Part shown: positions 16,653 to 25,611 of the stretch, piece after piece | Position numbering within the stretch: position 1 is the first letter of the stretch | Layout of the letters: each line of letters begins with the position of its first letter | NCBI RefSeq assembly: GCF_037911135.1 | Contig: NZ_JBBLYU010000001.1 | Coordinates: forward strand, 1,674,001 to 1,738,000 | DNA from: Phaeobacter sp. A36a-5a | Lineage (GTDB): Bacteria; Pseudomonadota; Alphaproteobacteria; Rhodobacterales; Rhodobacteraceae | DNA: 64,000 nucleotides | Reading direction: 5' to 3' | Program-made: the position numbers and the translations under genes | Notes under the pieces: model-generated | The model's input: only the letters and a program-made list of their open reading frames with translations | What the model was told of the DNA's origin: nothing | Databases searched by the model: none

Positions 16653-16949
16653 CTAGCCCGGATTATGCCTGATATGACGCGCCAATTCAGCCAGCACCAG
16701 CCGGGTACAGGCCAGATAGTCCGGCGCGTCATAAAACGGCTCATCCGCCAGCGGGAATTTCCGCGCCGCAGCACTCAGGGAGCCATCGCCCCAGCGCGGG
16801 CAGAGCCGCCGGTGGCGGCGCAGATGGCGCACCGCCTGCGCCGCCCCGGCAAAGATCCGCTGGCACAGCGCGCGCCGCTGCGCCGGGGCCACCGCCAGCA
16901 GCGCGCGGGCGGTGCTGGTGATATCACCGGGCAGGATAGGCCGTCGCAT
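16653..16949 (-). CDS. Small conserved protein downstream of GTA g15 (DUF7742-like)
   Basis: 98 residues beginning MRRPILPGDITSTARALLAV and containing HRRLCPRWGDGSLSAAARKF and PDYLACTRLVL. The MRPxLPGDxxAAARxLLAV...L.PRWGxGSL pattern is the small conserved protein commonly found just after g15 in rhodobacterial GTA clusters. It starts 13 bp after the g15 stop, with GGCGGG upstream, and shares its strand, so it is the last gene of the GTA transcript. Function unknown; no membrane or signal segment. Confidence 0.75.
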   Translation of the reverse strand: MRRPILPGDITSTARALLAVAPAQRRALCQRIFAGAAQAVRHLRRHRRLCPRWGDGSLSAAARKFPLADEPFYDAPDYLACTRLVLAELARHIRHNPG

Positions 16950-16961
16950 TCCCGCCCCGCC

Positions 16962-19900
16962 TCAGACCAGCCGCAGTGCGGTCACCGCACCAGCCCCGTA
17001 GCGGGCCGAGACCTGCGCCACCTCGATACGATCTCCCGGCACCACCGCATCCGCTGTCTGGGCCGCCAGCGAATAGCTCCAGCCGGGAGCGTCCAGCAAT
17101 TCTTCGCGCAGGATCTCGCCGCCGCGCAGGATCCGCAGGCGGTAGCGCTCCAGATCCTCGCCCAGCGGGATCTCCGCCAGATCCCAGCGGTCGCCGTCGA
17201 TGCGGCTGCGGCGGATCCAGTCCAGCCCGACCGCGCCGCTGCCCAACACGCCTGTCTGGCGCAGATGCACCGGCGCATAGGGGCGCAGCCCTTCACCGGC
17301 AAAGGCCGCCTCCAGATGCACATAGCTCGGATCATCATAGGGGCGCCGGGCGGTGCCGATACGGTAGTGACGGCTGAGTCCACGCTGATTGGCAGCCAGT
17401 GTGATCTGCTGCGGCGTGCCATCCAGCGCCACCACATAAGAGCCCTTCGGCCAGGCCACCGGCATCCGCGCATCGCTGCCCTGCTGCCCACGCAGCCGGT
17501 CGCGCAGCAGATAGCGCCCCGGCGCGATCAGCTCGGCCTCGCCAAATTGCATCAGCTCCCAATTGCCGGGGCTGCCATCGCCGATGGCCACCAGATTGGC
17601 GCCATTCAGCACCGCCAGCCGGTCCCGGCTCTGCAATTGGCCAGAGATCATATCAACTTCCAGATCGTCGCCCCGCTCCCAGCGCCCTGGCGCGCCCGCA
17701 GGCAGCACCGTATTGGTGATGGCAATGGTTGAAGCGGCGGCCAGCACCTCCTCCAGTGCATAATCCGCATCACTCTGTGCGCCGTATAGGGCAACGCTCC
17801 CCGGCCAGGGCTGCGCCGTCACTGCCAGATGCGGCGCATGGGGAACCTCATCGCCGCCAATCAGCGGCAGGTCCATGAACAGCGGCAGCACCGGCACCGG
17901 TGCCGCAAAGGCGGTGACACCGGGCAGTTCCTCCGGCACTGGTGCCGGGTGGTAGTTCTCCGGCTCGATCCGCACCGCTTCGATCAGCTGCGCCGCGCCC
18001 TGTTCGACCCGGTCGATCCGGTACCGGGCCTGCGCACCGCTGCCGACCTCCGCACCCGCCTCTGAACCTACCTCCGGGCCTGCCTCTGCCCCGGCAAGCG
18101 GCAGGCGGATTACATCGCCCGCGCCCAGCGCCATGGCGGAGGGCGGCAGCTCCAGCCGCAGGGTGTCGCGGGCCATACGGGCCTCGCTCAGCCAGCGTTC
18201 CACCACCTGCCGCCCCTCGGCGCGGGTCAGCGCCATCGGCAGCTCATTGTCGCTGACCGCATGGGTGGCCTCATCGGGCAGCACCGCCTCCTCGCCGCGC
18301 AGATCATGGCGCCCGCCCCATTCGACAAAGCGCAGCCGCATCCGTCCGGCCAGCTCGGCCTCCGGCGCGCGGGTCTGTTCCAGCACCCCGTCCAGCTCCT
18401 GCCCCTCAACCAGTTGCGCCAGATCCAGCGCTGCGTCCTGTCGCCCATTGCGCAGGCGAAACCGCAGCAGACCATCGCGTTCGATGGCATCCACCCCGTG
18501 GCGCAGCAACAGCGGTTGCAGCGCGGCGCGGGCCTCACCGACATCGCTGATCGCATAGCCGCGCACCAGCGCAGGCAGGTCACTGACATCAATCGCCGCA
18601 ACACCCGAGGCGGCACAGATCTCCTCCAGCACCGAGGCCAGCGTGCGTTGCCCCACCCGTCCGTTCAACCAATGGCCGCGCAGGTAATTCTCCCCGTCGC
18701 TCCAGACCTCCACCGCATTGGGAAACACCGGAAAGGGGCGCGCGTCCCAGGCCCAGACATAGGCGTTCGACATATCCAGCATCGGGCCGCCATAGACCTC
18801 GGAGACGGGGTTTTTCCCCTCCTCCTGCCAATAGCCCAGCAACGCGCGCAGATAGGCCAGCTGCATCATGTCATCGCGCTGCCCGTTGGAGAATTTCGGC
18901 AGTTTGGATTCCGAGCTTTTGGGATCCAGAAACTTGTTCGGCTGGTTGGTGCCCTTGTCGATGGCGGCACAGCCCAGTTCGGTGAACCAGATCGGTTTGC
19001 TCTGCGGCTCCCATGCGGTGGGCAGCGCGGCACGTTGCCCGTTGATCCGGTCATGATGCGGTTTGGACCACCAGCTGCGCAGATCCTTGTAGCGCCAGAT
19101 CCACGGCTCATCATAGGCGCCATCGGTGATCGGCGTGCGGATCTGGGCCGCCTCGGCCTCGGGCGAGTGGTAATACCAGTCATAGCCCTCGCCGCCCTCG
19201 ATATTGGCGCGCAGATACTCAAGATCATGGATGCCCGGCGCCCCGGCCCGGGCGTCCAGATGATCCTCCCCCTCGCGCCAGTCGGACAGCGGCATGTAAT
19301 TGTCGATGCCGATGAAATCGATCTGCTCATCCGCCCAGAGCGGATCGAGGTGGAAATAGCGGTTCCCCTCCGGGCTCTGGTAGCCCCAGTATTCCGACCA
19401 GTCGGCGGCATAGCCGATCTTGGTATCCGGCCCAAGGATCTGGCGCACCTCCTGCGTCAGCGCCTGCAGCTCTGCCACCGCAGGAAAGCCTGCCTCATCG
19501 CGGATCTGGGTCAATCCGCGCATCTCCGAGCTGATGCAGAACGCCTCAACCCCGCCCGCCGCGGCACAAAGCGCGGCATTATGCAGGATAAACCGCCGCA
19601 GCCCCCAATCCTCCAACGGGCCGCTATAGGTGACGCTCCCGTCAGCCACGGTGAAATCCGCCGCCGTTGCCGTGCCAAAGAACTGCTGCACCTCAGCCCG
19701 CGCCATAGCCGTGCCATCGGGGCTGCCGGGCTGGCCGGGTGCCAGCGACAGGGTGATCCGCCCGCGCCAGGGCAGATGCGCCTGACCCGGCTCACCGCTC
19801 CAGGGATCGGGCAGATCATTGCCCGCCATCTGATCCATCAGGATAAACGGATAGAACATCACCCGCTTGCCCTGCGCCTGCATTGCGCGAATGGCCTCGA

Positions 19901-20942
19901 TCACCGAGGCATCGGTGGGGGTGCCGCCGTATATGGGTCTGTCATCCTGCCGCGCGATCAGCTCGGCCTCCGTCCGGGTCAGCCCGGCCACCGACCAGGG
20001 CATATTCGCCCCCTCGATATGCTGGCGCTCCACCTTCGGTTTGACGCTACACACTCCGCAGCGCAGATCATTGCCAAACCACGACACAATCAGCGAGGCC
20101 GCGCCACAGGCGGGCAGCTCCTCGCCAAGGGTCGTCAGCGAGGTGACCAGATCGGTCTCCCCCGAGGGGCTGTGCGAATTGGCGGGTTTGGCCTGTCCCG
20201 GCCCGTGGTCGTAATGCACCGGCGTGCTGGCCAGCGCGTATTCCCCGGTCCCCGGCATCAGGGCAACCCCCTGCACCAGCTGCGGCAGATCCAGATCATA
20301 GGTGCTGGAGGCCGGTTGCTCGGCACGCAGCACCTCGAACGAGAATTGCGGCACCCGGTTGCCAAAACGCTCCAGCGCCAGGTTCTCCATCACCACATAG
20401 GCGGTGCCACGATAGGCGGGCACCTCGCCTGTGCCCTCCACCGCCTCGATCACCGGATCGGGCAGCTGGTCCATGGTGCCGCGATAGACGGTCATGTTCA
20501 GATCCTTGGGCGCGACCTCCTCGCCATCAGCCCAGACCCGCCCGATGGAGGCGACCTCTCCGGCGCAGACCGCCACCGCCAGCGAGACATCATAGCTGTA
20601 GCTGGTGACCTTGGGCTGGCGCCGACCGCCGCCCTTGCCGCCGCCGCCACTGGTGGTGGAGGTCTCGCGGAACTGGGACGCCCAGATCACCTGCCCGCCC
20701 ACCCGCATCCGGCCATAAACCTGCGCAATCGGCTGGCCATCGCTGGCATGGGTCAGGCGAAAGCGTTCCACCCGGCCGGTCTCCACCGGCTCACTGCCCG
20801 CGCCCAGCAGGCGGCTGTCGATGGCGCGTCCGACGGTGGCGCCAAGTGCGCGGCCAATCGCTACCGAGGAGAGACCCGCCACAGCCCCCCCAACCGAGCC
20901 ACCAAGGGCCGCCCCCGCCGCAGAAAGAAGAATGGTCGCCAT
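16962..20942 (-). CDS. GTA g15: baseplate/host-specificity protein (megatron)
   Basis: 1326 residues. It has a Gly/Ala-rich N-terminus (LSAAGAALGGSVGGAVAGLS), a tail-hub region with VERFRLTHASDGQPIAQVYG, and a GTA TIM-barrel-like domain at about 420-730 (YAADWSEYWGYQSPEGNRYF; DFIGIDNYMPLSDWREG; WFTELGCAAIDKGTNQ). Phage-tail-3-like and receptor-contacting domains follow to the C-terminus. In RcGTA this protein forms the end of the tail and carries glycoside-hydrolase-like folds for crossing the recipient envelope. Start ATG 20942 overlaps the g14 stop (TGATG). Length matches RcGTA g15 (about 1300). A stretch near residue 960 repeats GAEAGPEVGSEAGAEVGSGA. Confidence 0.93.
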   Translation of the reverse strand: MATILLSAAGAALGGSVGGAVAGLSSVAIGRALGATVGRAIDSRLLGAGSEPVETGRVERFRLTHASDGQPIAQVYGRMRVGGQVIWASQFRETSTTSGGGGKGGGRRQPKVTSYSYDVSLAVAVCAGEVASIGRVWADGEEVAPKDLNMTVYRGTMDQLPDPVIEAVEGTGEVPAYRGTAYVVMENLALERFGNRVPQFSFEVLRAEQPASSTYDLDLPQLVQGVALMPGTGEYALASTPVHYDHGPGQAKPANSHSPSGETDLVTSLTTLGEELPACGAASLIVSWFGNDLRCGVCSVKPKVERQHIEGANMPWSVAGLTRTEAELIARQDDRPIYGGTPTDASVIEAIRAMQAQGKRVMFYPFILMDQMAGNDLPDPWSGEPGQAHLPWRGRITLSLAPGQPGSPDGTAMARAEVQQFFGTATAADFTVADGSVTYSGPLEDWGLRRFILHNAALCAAAGGVEAFCISSEMRGLTQIRDEAGFPAVAELQALTQEVRQILGPDTKIGYAADWSEYWGYQSPEGNRYFHLDPLWADEQIDFIGIDNYMPLSDWREGEDHLDARAGAPGIHDLEYLRANIEGGEGYDWYYHSPEAEAAQIRTPITDGAYDEPWIWRYKDLRSWWSKPHHDRINGQRAALPTAWEPQSKPIWFTELGCAAIDKGTNQPNKFLDPKSSESKLPKFSNGQRDDMMQLAYLRALLGYWQEEGKNPVSEVYGGPMLDMSNAYVWAWDARPFPVFPNAVEVWSDGENYLRGHWLNGRVGQRTLASVLEEICAASGVAAIDVSDLPALVRGYAISDVGEARAALQPLLLRHGVDAIERDGLLRFRLRNGRQDAALDLAQLVEGQELDGVLEQTRAPEAELAGRMRLRFVEWGGRHDLRGEEAVLPDEATHAVSDNELPMALTRAEGRQVVERWLSEARMARDTLRLELPPSAMALGAGDVIRLPLAGAEAGPEVGSEAGAEVGSGAQARYRIDRVEQGAAQLIEAVRIEPENYHPAPVPEELPGVTAFAAPVPVLPLFMDLPLIGGDEVPHAPHLAVTAQPWPGSVALYGAQSDADYALEEVLAAASTIAITNTVLPAGAPGRWERGDDLEVDMISGQLQSRDRLAVLNGANLVAIGDGSPGNWELMQFGEAELIAPGRYLLRDRLRGQQGSDARMPVAWPKGSYVVALDGTPQQITLAANQRGLSRHYRIGTARRPYDDPSYVHLEAAFAGEGLRPYAPVHLRQTGVLGSGAVGLDWIRRSRIDGDRWDLAEIPLGEDLERYRLRILRGGEILREELLDAPGWSYSLAAQTADAVVPGDRIEVAQVSARYGAGAVTALRLV

Positions 20943-21412
20943 CACGTCACCTCATCAGCATCAACATCAGGAAAGGAAAACCGCGCCACGATCCGCCGTT
21001 GCCACGGCTGGCTCAATGCGCTCTCGACCACACCGTGGCCGCAATAGGCATGGATGAACCGCGGCATGGCGCCGGTTTCAGTTTGCAGCGCGATATGTTT
21101 GGCCACCGCCCCCCGGCGCATCCGAAACAGGATCACGTCACCGGCGCGCGCATCCTCCAGCGGTCGGGGGCTGAGATGGCGCAGCGCCGCCTGCCACAAC
21201 GCCTCCTCGCCCTGCGGTTCGGACCAGTCCATCGTATAACCCGGCACCGCCTCCGGCTCCTGGCCGTAGACCTCACGCCAGACCCCCCGGATCAGGCCGA
21301 GGCAATCGCAGCCAGCACCGCGCCGGGCGGCCTGATGCACATAGGGCGTGCCCAGCCAGCCCCGCGCCGCAGCAACCAGCTCGGCGCGCAATATCCCTCT
21401 CGCGCCGCTCAT
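20942..21412 (-). CDS. GTA g14: NlpC/P60-type cell-wall peptidase
   Basis: 156 residues of NlpC/P60 fold. The catalytic Cys is C37 in GAGCDCLGLIRG and the His is about H106 in RGAVAKHIALQTE, with GYTMDWSEP in between. In RcGTA this tail peptidase cuts peptide cross-links of murein during DNA entry. It is overlapped by g13 upstream (4 bp) and by g15 downstream (TGATG), so it is tightly coupled. Complete by length, with active-site residues present. Confidence 0.92.
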   Translation of the reverse strand: MSGARGILRAELVAAARGWLGTPYVHQAARRGAGCDCLGLIRGVWREVYGQEPEAVPGYTMDWSEPQGEEALWQAALRHLSPRPLEDARAGDVILFRMRRGAVAKHIALQTETGAMPRFIHAYCGHGVVESALSQPWQRRIVARFSFPDVDADEVT

Positions 21413-22359
21413 CTGCGGCTGCCGCCGGTGTTATTGCCGCTCTGGCGCGGCACGCTCATCACCCAGTCTTCGCCCGGGATATCGGGAAAGCCCTGAAAAT
21501 TGACGCCATTGTTGAACCTCAGCCGGCAGGTCTTCAGCCGCTTGTCGCAGCCCGCTGCCAGATGCAGTAGATCGCCGGGTCGGATCTGCGCCCGCAGCGG
21601 CTCCCAGAGGGTCAGCTGGCGGTGCTCTGCGTTCGGATCCGGCGCGGTGGCGTCCTGTCCCAGCCGCCCGACCTTCTGGCGGTCCTGCTTGATCCAGCCC
21701 CACAACCCCTCAGCCGCACCGCTCATCACCGTGAGACGGCCAGAGGTGAACCAGTTCGGCTCAAACCCCGGCAGGGCGGCAAATCCGAAATACTGCCCCT
21801 CGCGGATCTCTTCGGCGGCCAGCTCCAGCGTGTAACCCGGCGTGGTCATGTCAAAGCGGCAGGCGCCATCGCCCAGAACCGCCGTGCAGGGTTTCTGGTA
21901 GATCCGCCCCATCGGCTGGTTGAGCGCCTCCGTCAGGCCGCGCAGCTCCGCCTCAAAGGCACCACCGGCACGGCGGATCTGGCCAAAGCTGCCGCGAAAC
22001 TGCAACCAGCGCACCGAGACATCGGCCCAGTTCACCAGCCAGCAGCGCACCTCGGCGCCGTCAAAGCGCCCGGCCTCGATCTCGTCCTCGCGGATCGCGG
22101 CATCGCTCAGCGCACCCAGCGCCTCGGTATTGTCGACCGCCAGCCCGGTGGCCTGTTGCAGGCTGCGCGCGGTCAGCCCGGTGCCTGCGCGAAACAGCAG
22201 ACCGGCCTCGCCCTCGGCGGCACTTTCGAACCGCAGGTCGCGGTCATGATCGGTAAAGCCGAACCGCACGCCATCGCTGCGGGTCACCAGCCAGCAGCGA
22301 CACAGCGTGGTCAGACCGCTGGCCACATGGGATTGAAACGCCTCGCTTACCCCCGCCAT
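21409..22359 (-). CDS. GTA g13: tail hub protein (DUF2163)
   Basis: 316 residues of the DUF2163 phage/GTA family: CRCWLVTRSDGVRFGFTDHD near the N-terminus, GAEVRCWLVNWADVSVRWLQ in the middle and the conserved C-terminal cysteine region HLAAGCDKRLKTCRLRFNN. In RcGTA the equivalent forms the hub at the tail tip, where it can bind an iron-sulfur cluster through cysteines; several Cys are conserved here. The start overlaps the g12 stop (TGATG). Confidence 0.92.
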   Translation of the reverse strand: MAGVSEAFQSHVASGLTTLCRCWLVTRSDGVRFGFTDHDRDLRFESAAEGEAGLLFRAGTGLTARSLQQATGLAVDNTEALGALSDAAIREDEIEAGRFDGAEVRCWLVNWADVSVRWLQFRGSFGQIRRAGGAFEAELRGLTEALNQPMGRIYQKPCTAVLGDGACRFDMTTPGYTLELAAEEIREGQYFGFAALPGFEPNWFTSGRLTVMSGAAEGLWGWIKQDRQKVGRLGQDATAPDPNAEHRQLTLWEPLRAQIRPGDLLHLAAGCDKRLKTCRLRFNNGVNFQGFPDIPGEDWVMSVPRQSGNNTGGSRR

Positions 22360-22991
22360 CAGACCCGCACCTCCACCACTGGGACATTGGGCACGTCGCC
22401 CGCCTGAAAGGACGCCACGCTGGTCTGAATGCGATCGGTGTCAAAGCGCACCGGCACATCGAACTCAAACCCCGCCTTCACCGACAGTCCCGCCTCTGGC
22501 GGATGCGCCAGCGTGATGGTGCCAAGGGTGCTGTCGAGCGTGTAGTCTACCGTCTCCTGCAAAGCGTCCTGCTCAATCCCGATGCGCACGCTGCCCGCCA
22601 CCGGTTTCGTTATCGGACGCTGATAGGCAAAGCTGCCGGAACGATAGGTCTTGCTCAGCTGGAACACCTGCTGCACCCCGTCGCCGATACCGATCACCTG
22701 ATCCCCAAACGCCACCTCCTGCGTGGCGCGGGCGGATTTGTAGTCGGACCAATCCTTCCAGCGGAAACCGTACATCTGGCCCTGCCGCGCCTCGAAAAAG
22801 GCAATCAGCGCCTCGATATCCTCAAGCCCCCTGAGGCCCAGCCCCGCATCATAGCGGCGACGCGAATGCGCCCAGGGGGTGTTGCGTTCCTCATGCCCGT
22901 TGGCAAGCGTCACCACATCGGTGCGCCGCTCCGGTCCGCCGATTGAGCCGAAGCTCAGCGATGCGGGAAATCTGACCTCGTGAAAATTCAT
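22359..22991 (-). CDS. GTA g12: distal tail protein (DUF2460)
   Basis: 210 residues with the DUF2460 pattern: FHEVRFPASLSFGSIGGPER at the N-terminus, ALIAFFEARQGQMYGFRWKD in the middle, and VPVRFDTDRIQTSVASFQAG near the end. It forms the ring joining tail tube and baseplate in RcGTA. It is 15 bp downstream of g11 and 1-base coupled to g13. No oddities. Confidence 0.92.
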   Translation of the reverse strand: MNFHEVRFPASLSFGSIGGPERRTDVVTLANGHEERNTPWAHSRRRYDAGLGLRGLEDIEALIAFFEARQGQMYGFRWKDWSDYKSARATQEVAFGDQVIGIGDGVQQVFQLSKTYRSGSFAYQRPITKPVAGSVRIGIEQDALQETVDYTLDSTLGTITLAHPPEAGLSVKAGFEFDVPVRFDTDRIQTSVASFQAGDVPNVPVVEVRV

Positions 22992-23006
22992 CTGCTGTCC
23001 TCCGGC

Positions 23007-23663
23007 TCAGCGGTTGCGATTGCCACGCGACAGCGCGCGGCTCAGCTGGGCGGCAATCTGGCCCTGACTGCGTTGGAACCCCTGCACATCGGGGGTCTGG
23101 ATATTCATCACCACCGAGGTGGCCCGCCCGCCCTGGCTGCGCACACCAAGCGCACCATCGGCGCCACGGGTCAGCGGCAGGATCGCCTCTGGGCCTGCCT
23201 CGCCCATCAGCCCGGTGCCGCCGCGCATGGGAAAGCTCACCGGGCCACTGACGATCCCCCCCTTGGCAAAGGGCATCACCCGGCCTTGCGAAAACGCCGC
23301 CCCATCGGCAAAGGGGAGAATGCCGCTCATCAGCTTGCCCACCCCATCCGACAGCAGCCCGCCAATATGGGAAGTGACCGGTTTCATGGCCGCCGAATAG
23401 GTGGTCTGGATCATCGACTGCGCCATGGTATCCAGCGCATCCGAGAGCTTCATGCCGTCAAAGACAACACCGTCAAAGGCGCGGCGCAGCCCCTTGGACA
23501 TACCGCGTTCCAGGGTCTCGGCATCCTTGCCGGTGGCGGCAAAGGCGGCGCGCACCCGGCGCAGTTCGGCATCGAATGTGGCCGCCATGCCCGCCGCATC
23601 GCCAAGGCTGTCGCTCAGCGCCTCGCCCTGCTGTTCCAGCTGGTTCAGTCCTGTGTCACTCAT
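23007..23663 (-). CDS. GTA g11: tail tape-measure protein
   Basis: 218 residues: an amphipathic helical N-terminal half (LNQLEQQGEALSDSLGDAAG) and a glycine-rich C-terminal part (FAKGGIVSGPVSFPMRGGTG, then LMGEAGPEAILPLTRG). This last motif is the phage tape-measure C-terminal signature. It sets tail length and is ejected on DNA delivery. The short length fits the short RcGTA tail. It overlaps the end of g10.1 by 8 bp. Confidence 0.9.
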   Translation of the reverse strand: MSDTGLNQLEQQGEALSDSLGDAAGMAATFDAELRRVRAAFAATGKDAETLERGMSKGLRRAFDGVVFDGMKLSDALDTMAQSMIQTTYSAAMKPVTSHIGGLLSDGVGKLMSGILPFADGAAFSQGRVMPFAKGGIVSGPVSFPMRGGTGLMGEAGPEAILPLTRGADGALGVRSQGGRATSVVMNIQTPDVQGFQRSQGQIAAQLSRALSRGNRNR

Positions 23664-23913
23664 CGCTTACGGCTCCTGTTTCTGGGGATCTCGGCGCGGC
23701 GGGATCGGGAAATGCGCGCATCAGCTGGTCCAGCCCGGCCCGTCCCAGCGGCGCAACGCCGCTGTCCTGCCCCAGCATCAGCCGCAGCTCCGCCGGGGTG
23801 AGGCGCCAGAACTGATCCGGCGTGAGCCGCAGCCCCGCCAGCCCCGCCCGCATCAGCGCCGGCCAGTCAAGGCCGGTGCTCTGTCTGTCTGTGGAGTGCT
23901 GCCGGCGCGTCAT
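23656..23913 (-). CDS. GTA g10.1: tail assembly chaperone-like protein
   Basis: 85 residues: LDWPALMRAGLAGLRLTPDQ followed by FWRLTPAELRLMLG, the pattern of the rcc01693 / phage tail assembly chaperone family (PF09550) found between g10 and g11. It likely keeps the tape measure soluble during tail assembly, by analogy with lambda G/T. It overlaps g10 by 4 bp and g11 by 8 bp. Confidence 0.85.
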   Translation of the reverse strand: MTRRQHSTDRQSTGLDWPALMRAGLAGLRLTPDQFWRLTPAELRLMLGQDSGVAPLGRAGLDQLMRAFPDPAAPRSPETGAVSDE

Positions 23914-24302
23914 GGGGCCACCGATCCGGTCGGCTGCGCGCCCGCCTCTCCCGGCAGCGCAAAACTGCGCGCCAGGAGCTGTGCGGCGACCCGTGCGGCC
24001 TGCATCGGACCACCGTCGATATCGGCAACAGCCAGATCCGCCTCGCTGAGCCGGTGGCCGCCGCCCTGCACCCCCGCCGCCAGCAGCGCCAGCACATCCG
24101 CCGCCGAGAACCCGCCGCTTTCGAACCGGGTCACCAGATCAATCAGCGATCCCGTCCCGAGCCGCGTTTCCAGCGCCGCCAGCGCCCCGAGGGTGAGCTT
24201 TAACGCCAGCACATCGCCGTTTACCGCCAGCAGCACCTCGCCGGCATAGGGATTGGCCGCACAGGCGTTAACTGCCGGGGCTGGCTGTTCCGAGGGGGTC
24301 AT
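23910..24302 (-). CDS. GTA g10: GTA-gp10 family tail assembly protein
   Basis: 130 residues with AVNGDVLALKLTLGALAALE, then TRLGTGSLIDLVTRFESGGF and a C-terminal LLARSFALPGE. This is the GTA-gp10 family (PF11836), which matches phage tail-chaperone proteins. ATG 24302 is chosen because GAGGGG is 7 nt upstream; a GTG at 24308 lies on top of that site. It is 11 bp after g9. Confidence 0.88.
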   Translation of the reverse strand: MTPSEQPAPAVNACAANPYAGEVLLAVNGDVLALKLTLGALAALETRLGTGSLIDLVTRFESGGFSAADVLALLAAGVQGGGHRLSEADLAVADIDGGPMQAARVAAQLLARSFALPGEAGAQPTGSVAP

Positions 24303-24313
24303 GGTCACCCCCC

Positions 24314-24727
24314 TCAGACGGCGGTGAAGACCAGCGCGCCGGCGCTGGCGAGCGCAAGCTCATAGGTGGCCTCGCCATTGTGGCTGCCGGCATATTCCAG
24401 GGCGGTGACCTGAAACGGGCCTTCGACGATGCCAAAATCGGGGATGATCACCTGAAACGCGGGGGTCAGCCCCTCAAAGAACAGCTGGCGCGCCCGCTCA
24501 TCCGTCCCGGCATCGCGAAAGATGCCGGAGCCGGAGATATTGGCCGAGCGCACCCCCGCGCCGGACAGCAGCTCGCGCCAGCCGCCCTGGCTTTCCAGAC
24601 TGGTGACATCGACGCTTTCGGCGTTGAAGCTGATGCGCGTGGCGCGCAGCCCCGCGATGGTTTCGAACTGACCGTCGCCGGTCATGTCGATCTTGACCAA
24701 TAGATCCTTGCCGTTTTGAACACTCAT
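24314..24727 (-). CDS. GTA g9: major tail tube protein
   Basis: 137 residues: MSVQNGKDLLVKIDMTGDGQ, ISFNAESVDVTSLESQGGWR and a C-terminal EATYELALASAGALVFTA. It belongs to the TP901-1/phi13-type major tail protein family whose hexamers form the tail tube. A 108-bp gap separates it from g8 upstream, which may carry its own ribosome loading region. Confidence 0.92.
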   Translation of the reverse strand: MSVQNGKDLLVKIDMTGDGQFETIAGLRATRISFNAESVDVTSLESQGGWRELLSGAGVRSANISGSGIFRDAGTDERARQLFFEGLTPAFQVIIPDFGIVEGPFQVTALEYAGSHNGEATYELALASAGALVFTAV

Positions 24728-24835
24728 AGCGGTGATCTCCTGTTGCTGAGTGATGGGACGTCGCGCCAGTTCAGATCAGCCTTGCCGCGCAACGCATTGT
24801 AATTAATGTTGGATTTTCACCAAACCGACCGGGTG

Positions 24836-25243
24836 TCAGCTGTCCTCCAGCCGCGCGGTGAAGCGCAGGCGGATCTCGCGGCCGCCGGAGGGTTTGCGGC
24901 TGGCGCTGGCGCGGTCGAACCACAGGCCCACCAGTCGCCCGCGCGTCAGGCTGAGCGAGGCGCTGGCGAGGCTGTCGCAGATGCTGGCGGCAATGCCCTT
25001 CGCACCGGCAAAGCCCGCAATATCGGTATAGACGGTGATCTCCACCCGGTGGCGCGCGCCGGCACCACTGCGGTCGGAGCGGTCCTGCACCTCCTCGGGG
25101 CCAAGGGTCACATAGGTCTGCGGCAGGCTGCCTGCTGGCAGCGCGTCATAGATGGCGCCGCTCAGCGCGGTGGTCAGCGCCGGGTCATTGGTCAGGTGCT
25201 GAAACAGCGCCTCCTGCAGCGGCAGGGCCAGGGCATAGGTCAT
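24836..25243 (-). CDS. GTA g8: tail terminator protein (DUF3168)
   Basis: 135 residues: LPLQEALFQHLTNDPALTTA, IYDALPAGSLPQTYVTLGPE and HRVEITVYTDIAGFAGAKGI, the DUF3168 signature. In RcGTA it caps the tail tube at the head-proximal end. It is translationally coupled to g7 (ATGA). The 24728-24835 gap downstream is A/T-richer and shows no gene. Confidence 0.9.
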   Translation of the reverse strand: MTYALALPLQEALFQHLTNDPALTTALSGAIYDALPAGSLPQTYVTLGPEEVQDRSDRSGAGARHRVEITVYTDIAGFAGAKGIAASICDSLASASLSLTRGRLVGLWFDRASASRKPSGGREIRLRFTARLEDS

Positions 25244-25611
25244 GCGGTGGTCTCCTCGGTGGCAAAACAGGTCAGGTAGCGGCCGTCAGGGTCGCCTTCG
25301 GCCACCGCATCAATGCGAAAGATCCGGGCACCATCGCGCAGCCGCTGGTCCGGCCGGGGCCGCGCCGGGCTACCGGTGGGATGGGCGCGCAGGGTGATGC
25401 GGTAGCGTTGCAATGACAGGCTGGTGCCGGAGTGATCGGTGCTGCGGCCACTGAGGGCACGCATCTCGCACCAATGGTGGCCAAGCAACTGCCATGCCTC
25501 AAGAAACCCGCCAGCCCCATCCGAGGTGCGGCGCGGATCCTCCAGCGCCAGACAGCGGTTGAGACGTGGTGTGGAGCGGGCAGCGGGGCGGGATGTGGTG
25601 CGGCGGCTCAT
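25240..25611 (-). CDS. GTA g7: head closure/stopper protein
   Basis: 123 residues, Arg-rich N-terminus (MSRRTTSRPAARSTPRLNRC), then LEDPRRTSDGAGGFLEAWQL, RYRITLRAHPTG and RLRDGARIFRIDAVAEGDPD, typical of SPP1 gp16-type head-tail adaptors. Coupled by ATGA overlaps to both g6 and g8. Confidence 0.9.
   Translation of the reverse strand: MSRRTTSRPAARSTPRLNRCLALEDPRRTSDGAGGFLEAWQLLGHHWCEMRALSGRSTDHSGTSLSLQRYRITLRAHPTGSPARPRPDQRLRDGARIFRIDAVAEGDPDGRYLTCFATEETTA

Noticed and set aside
18261-21047. A 928-codon open frame on the plus strand
   Set aside because: It is antisense to GTA g15 and an artefact of high GC third positions; it has low-complexity His/Arg/Gly composition and no domain.
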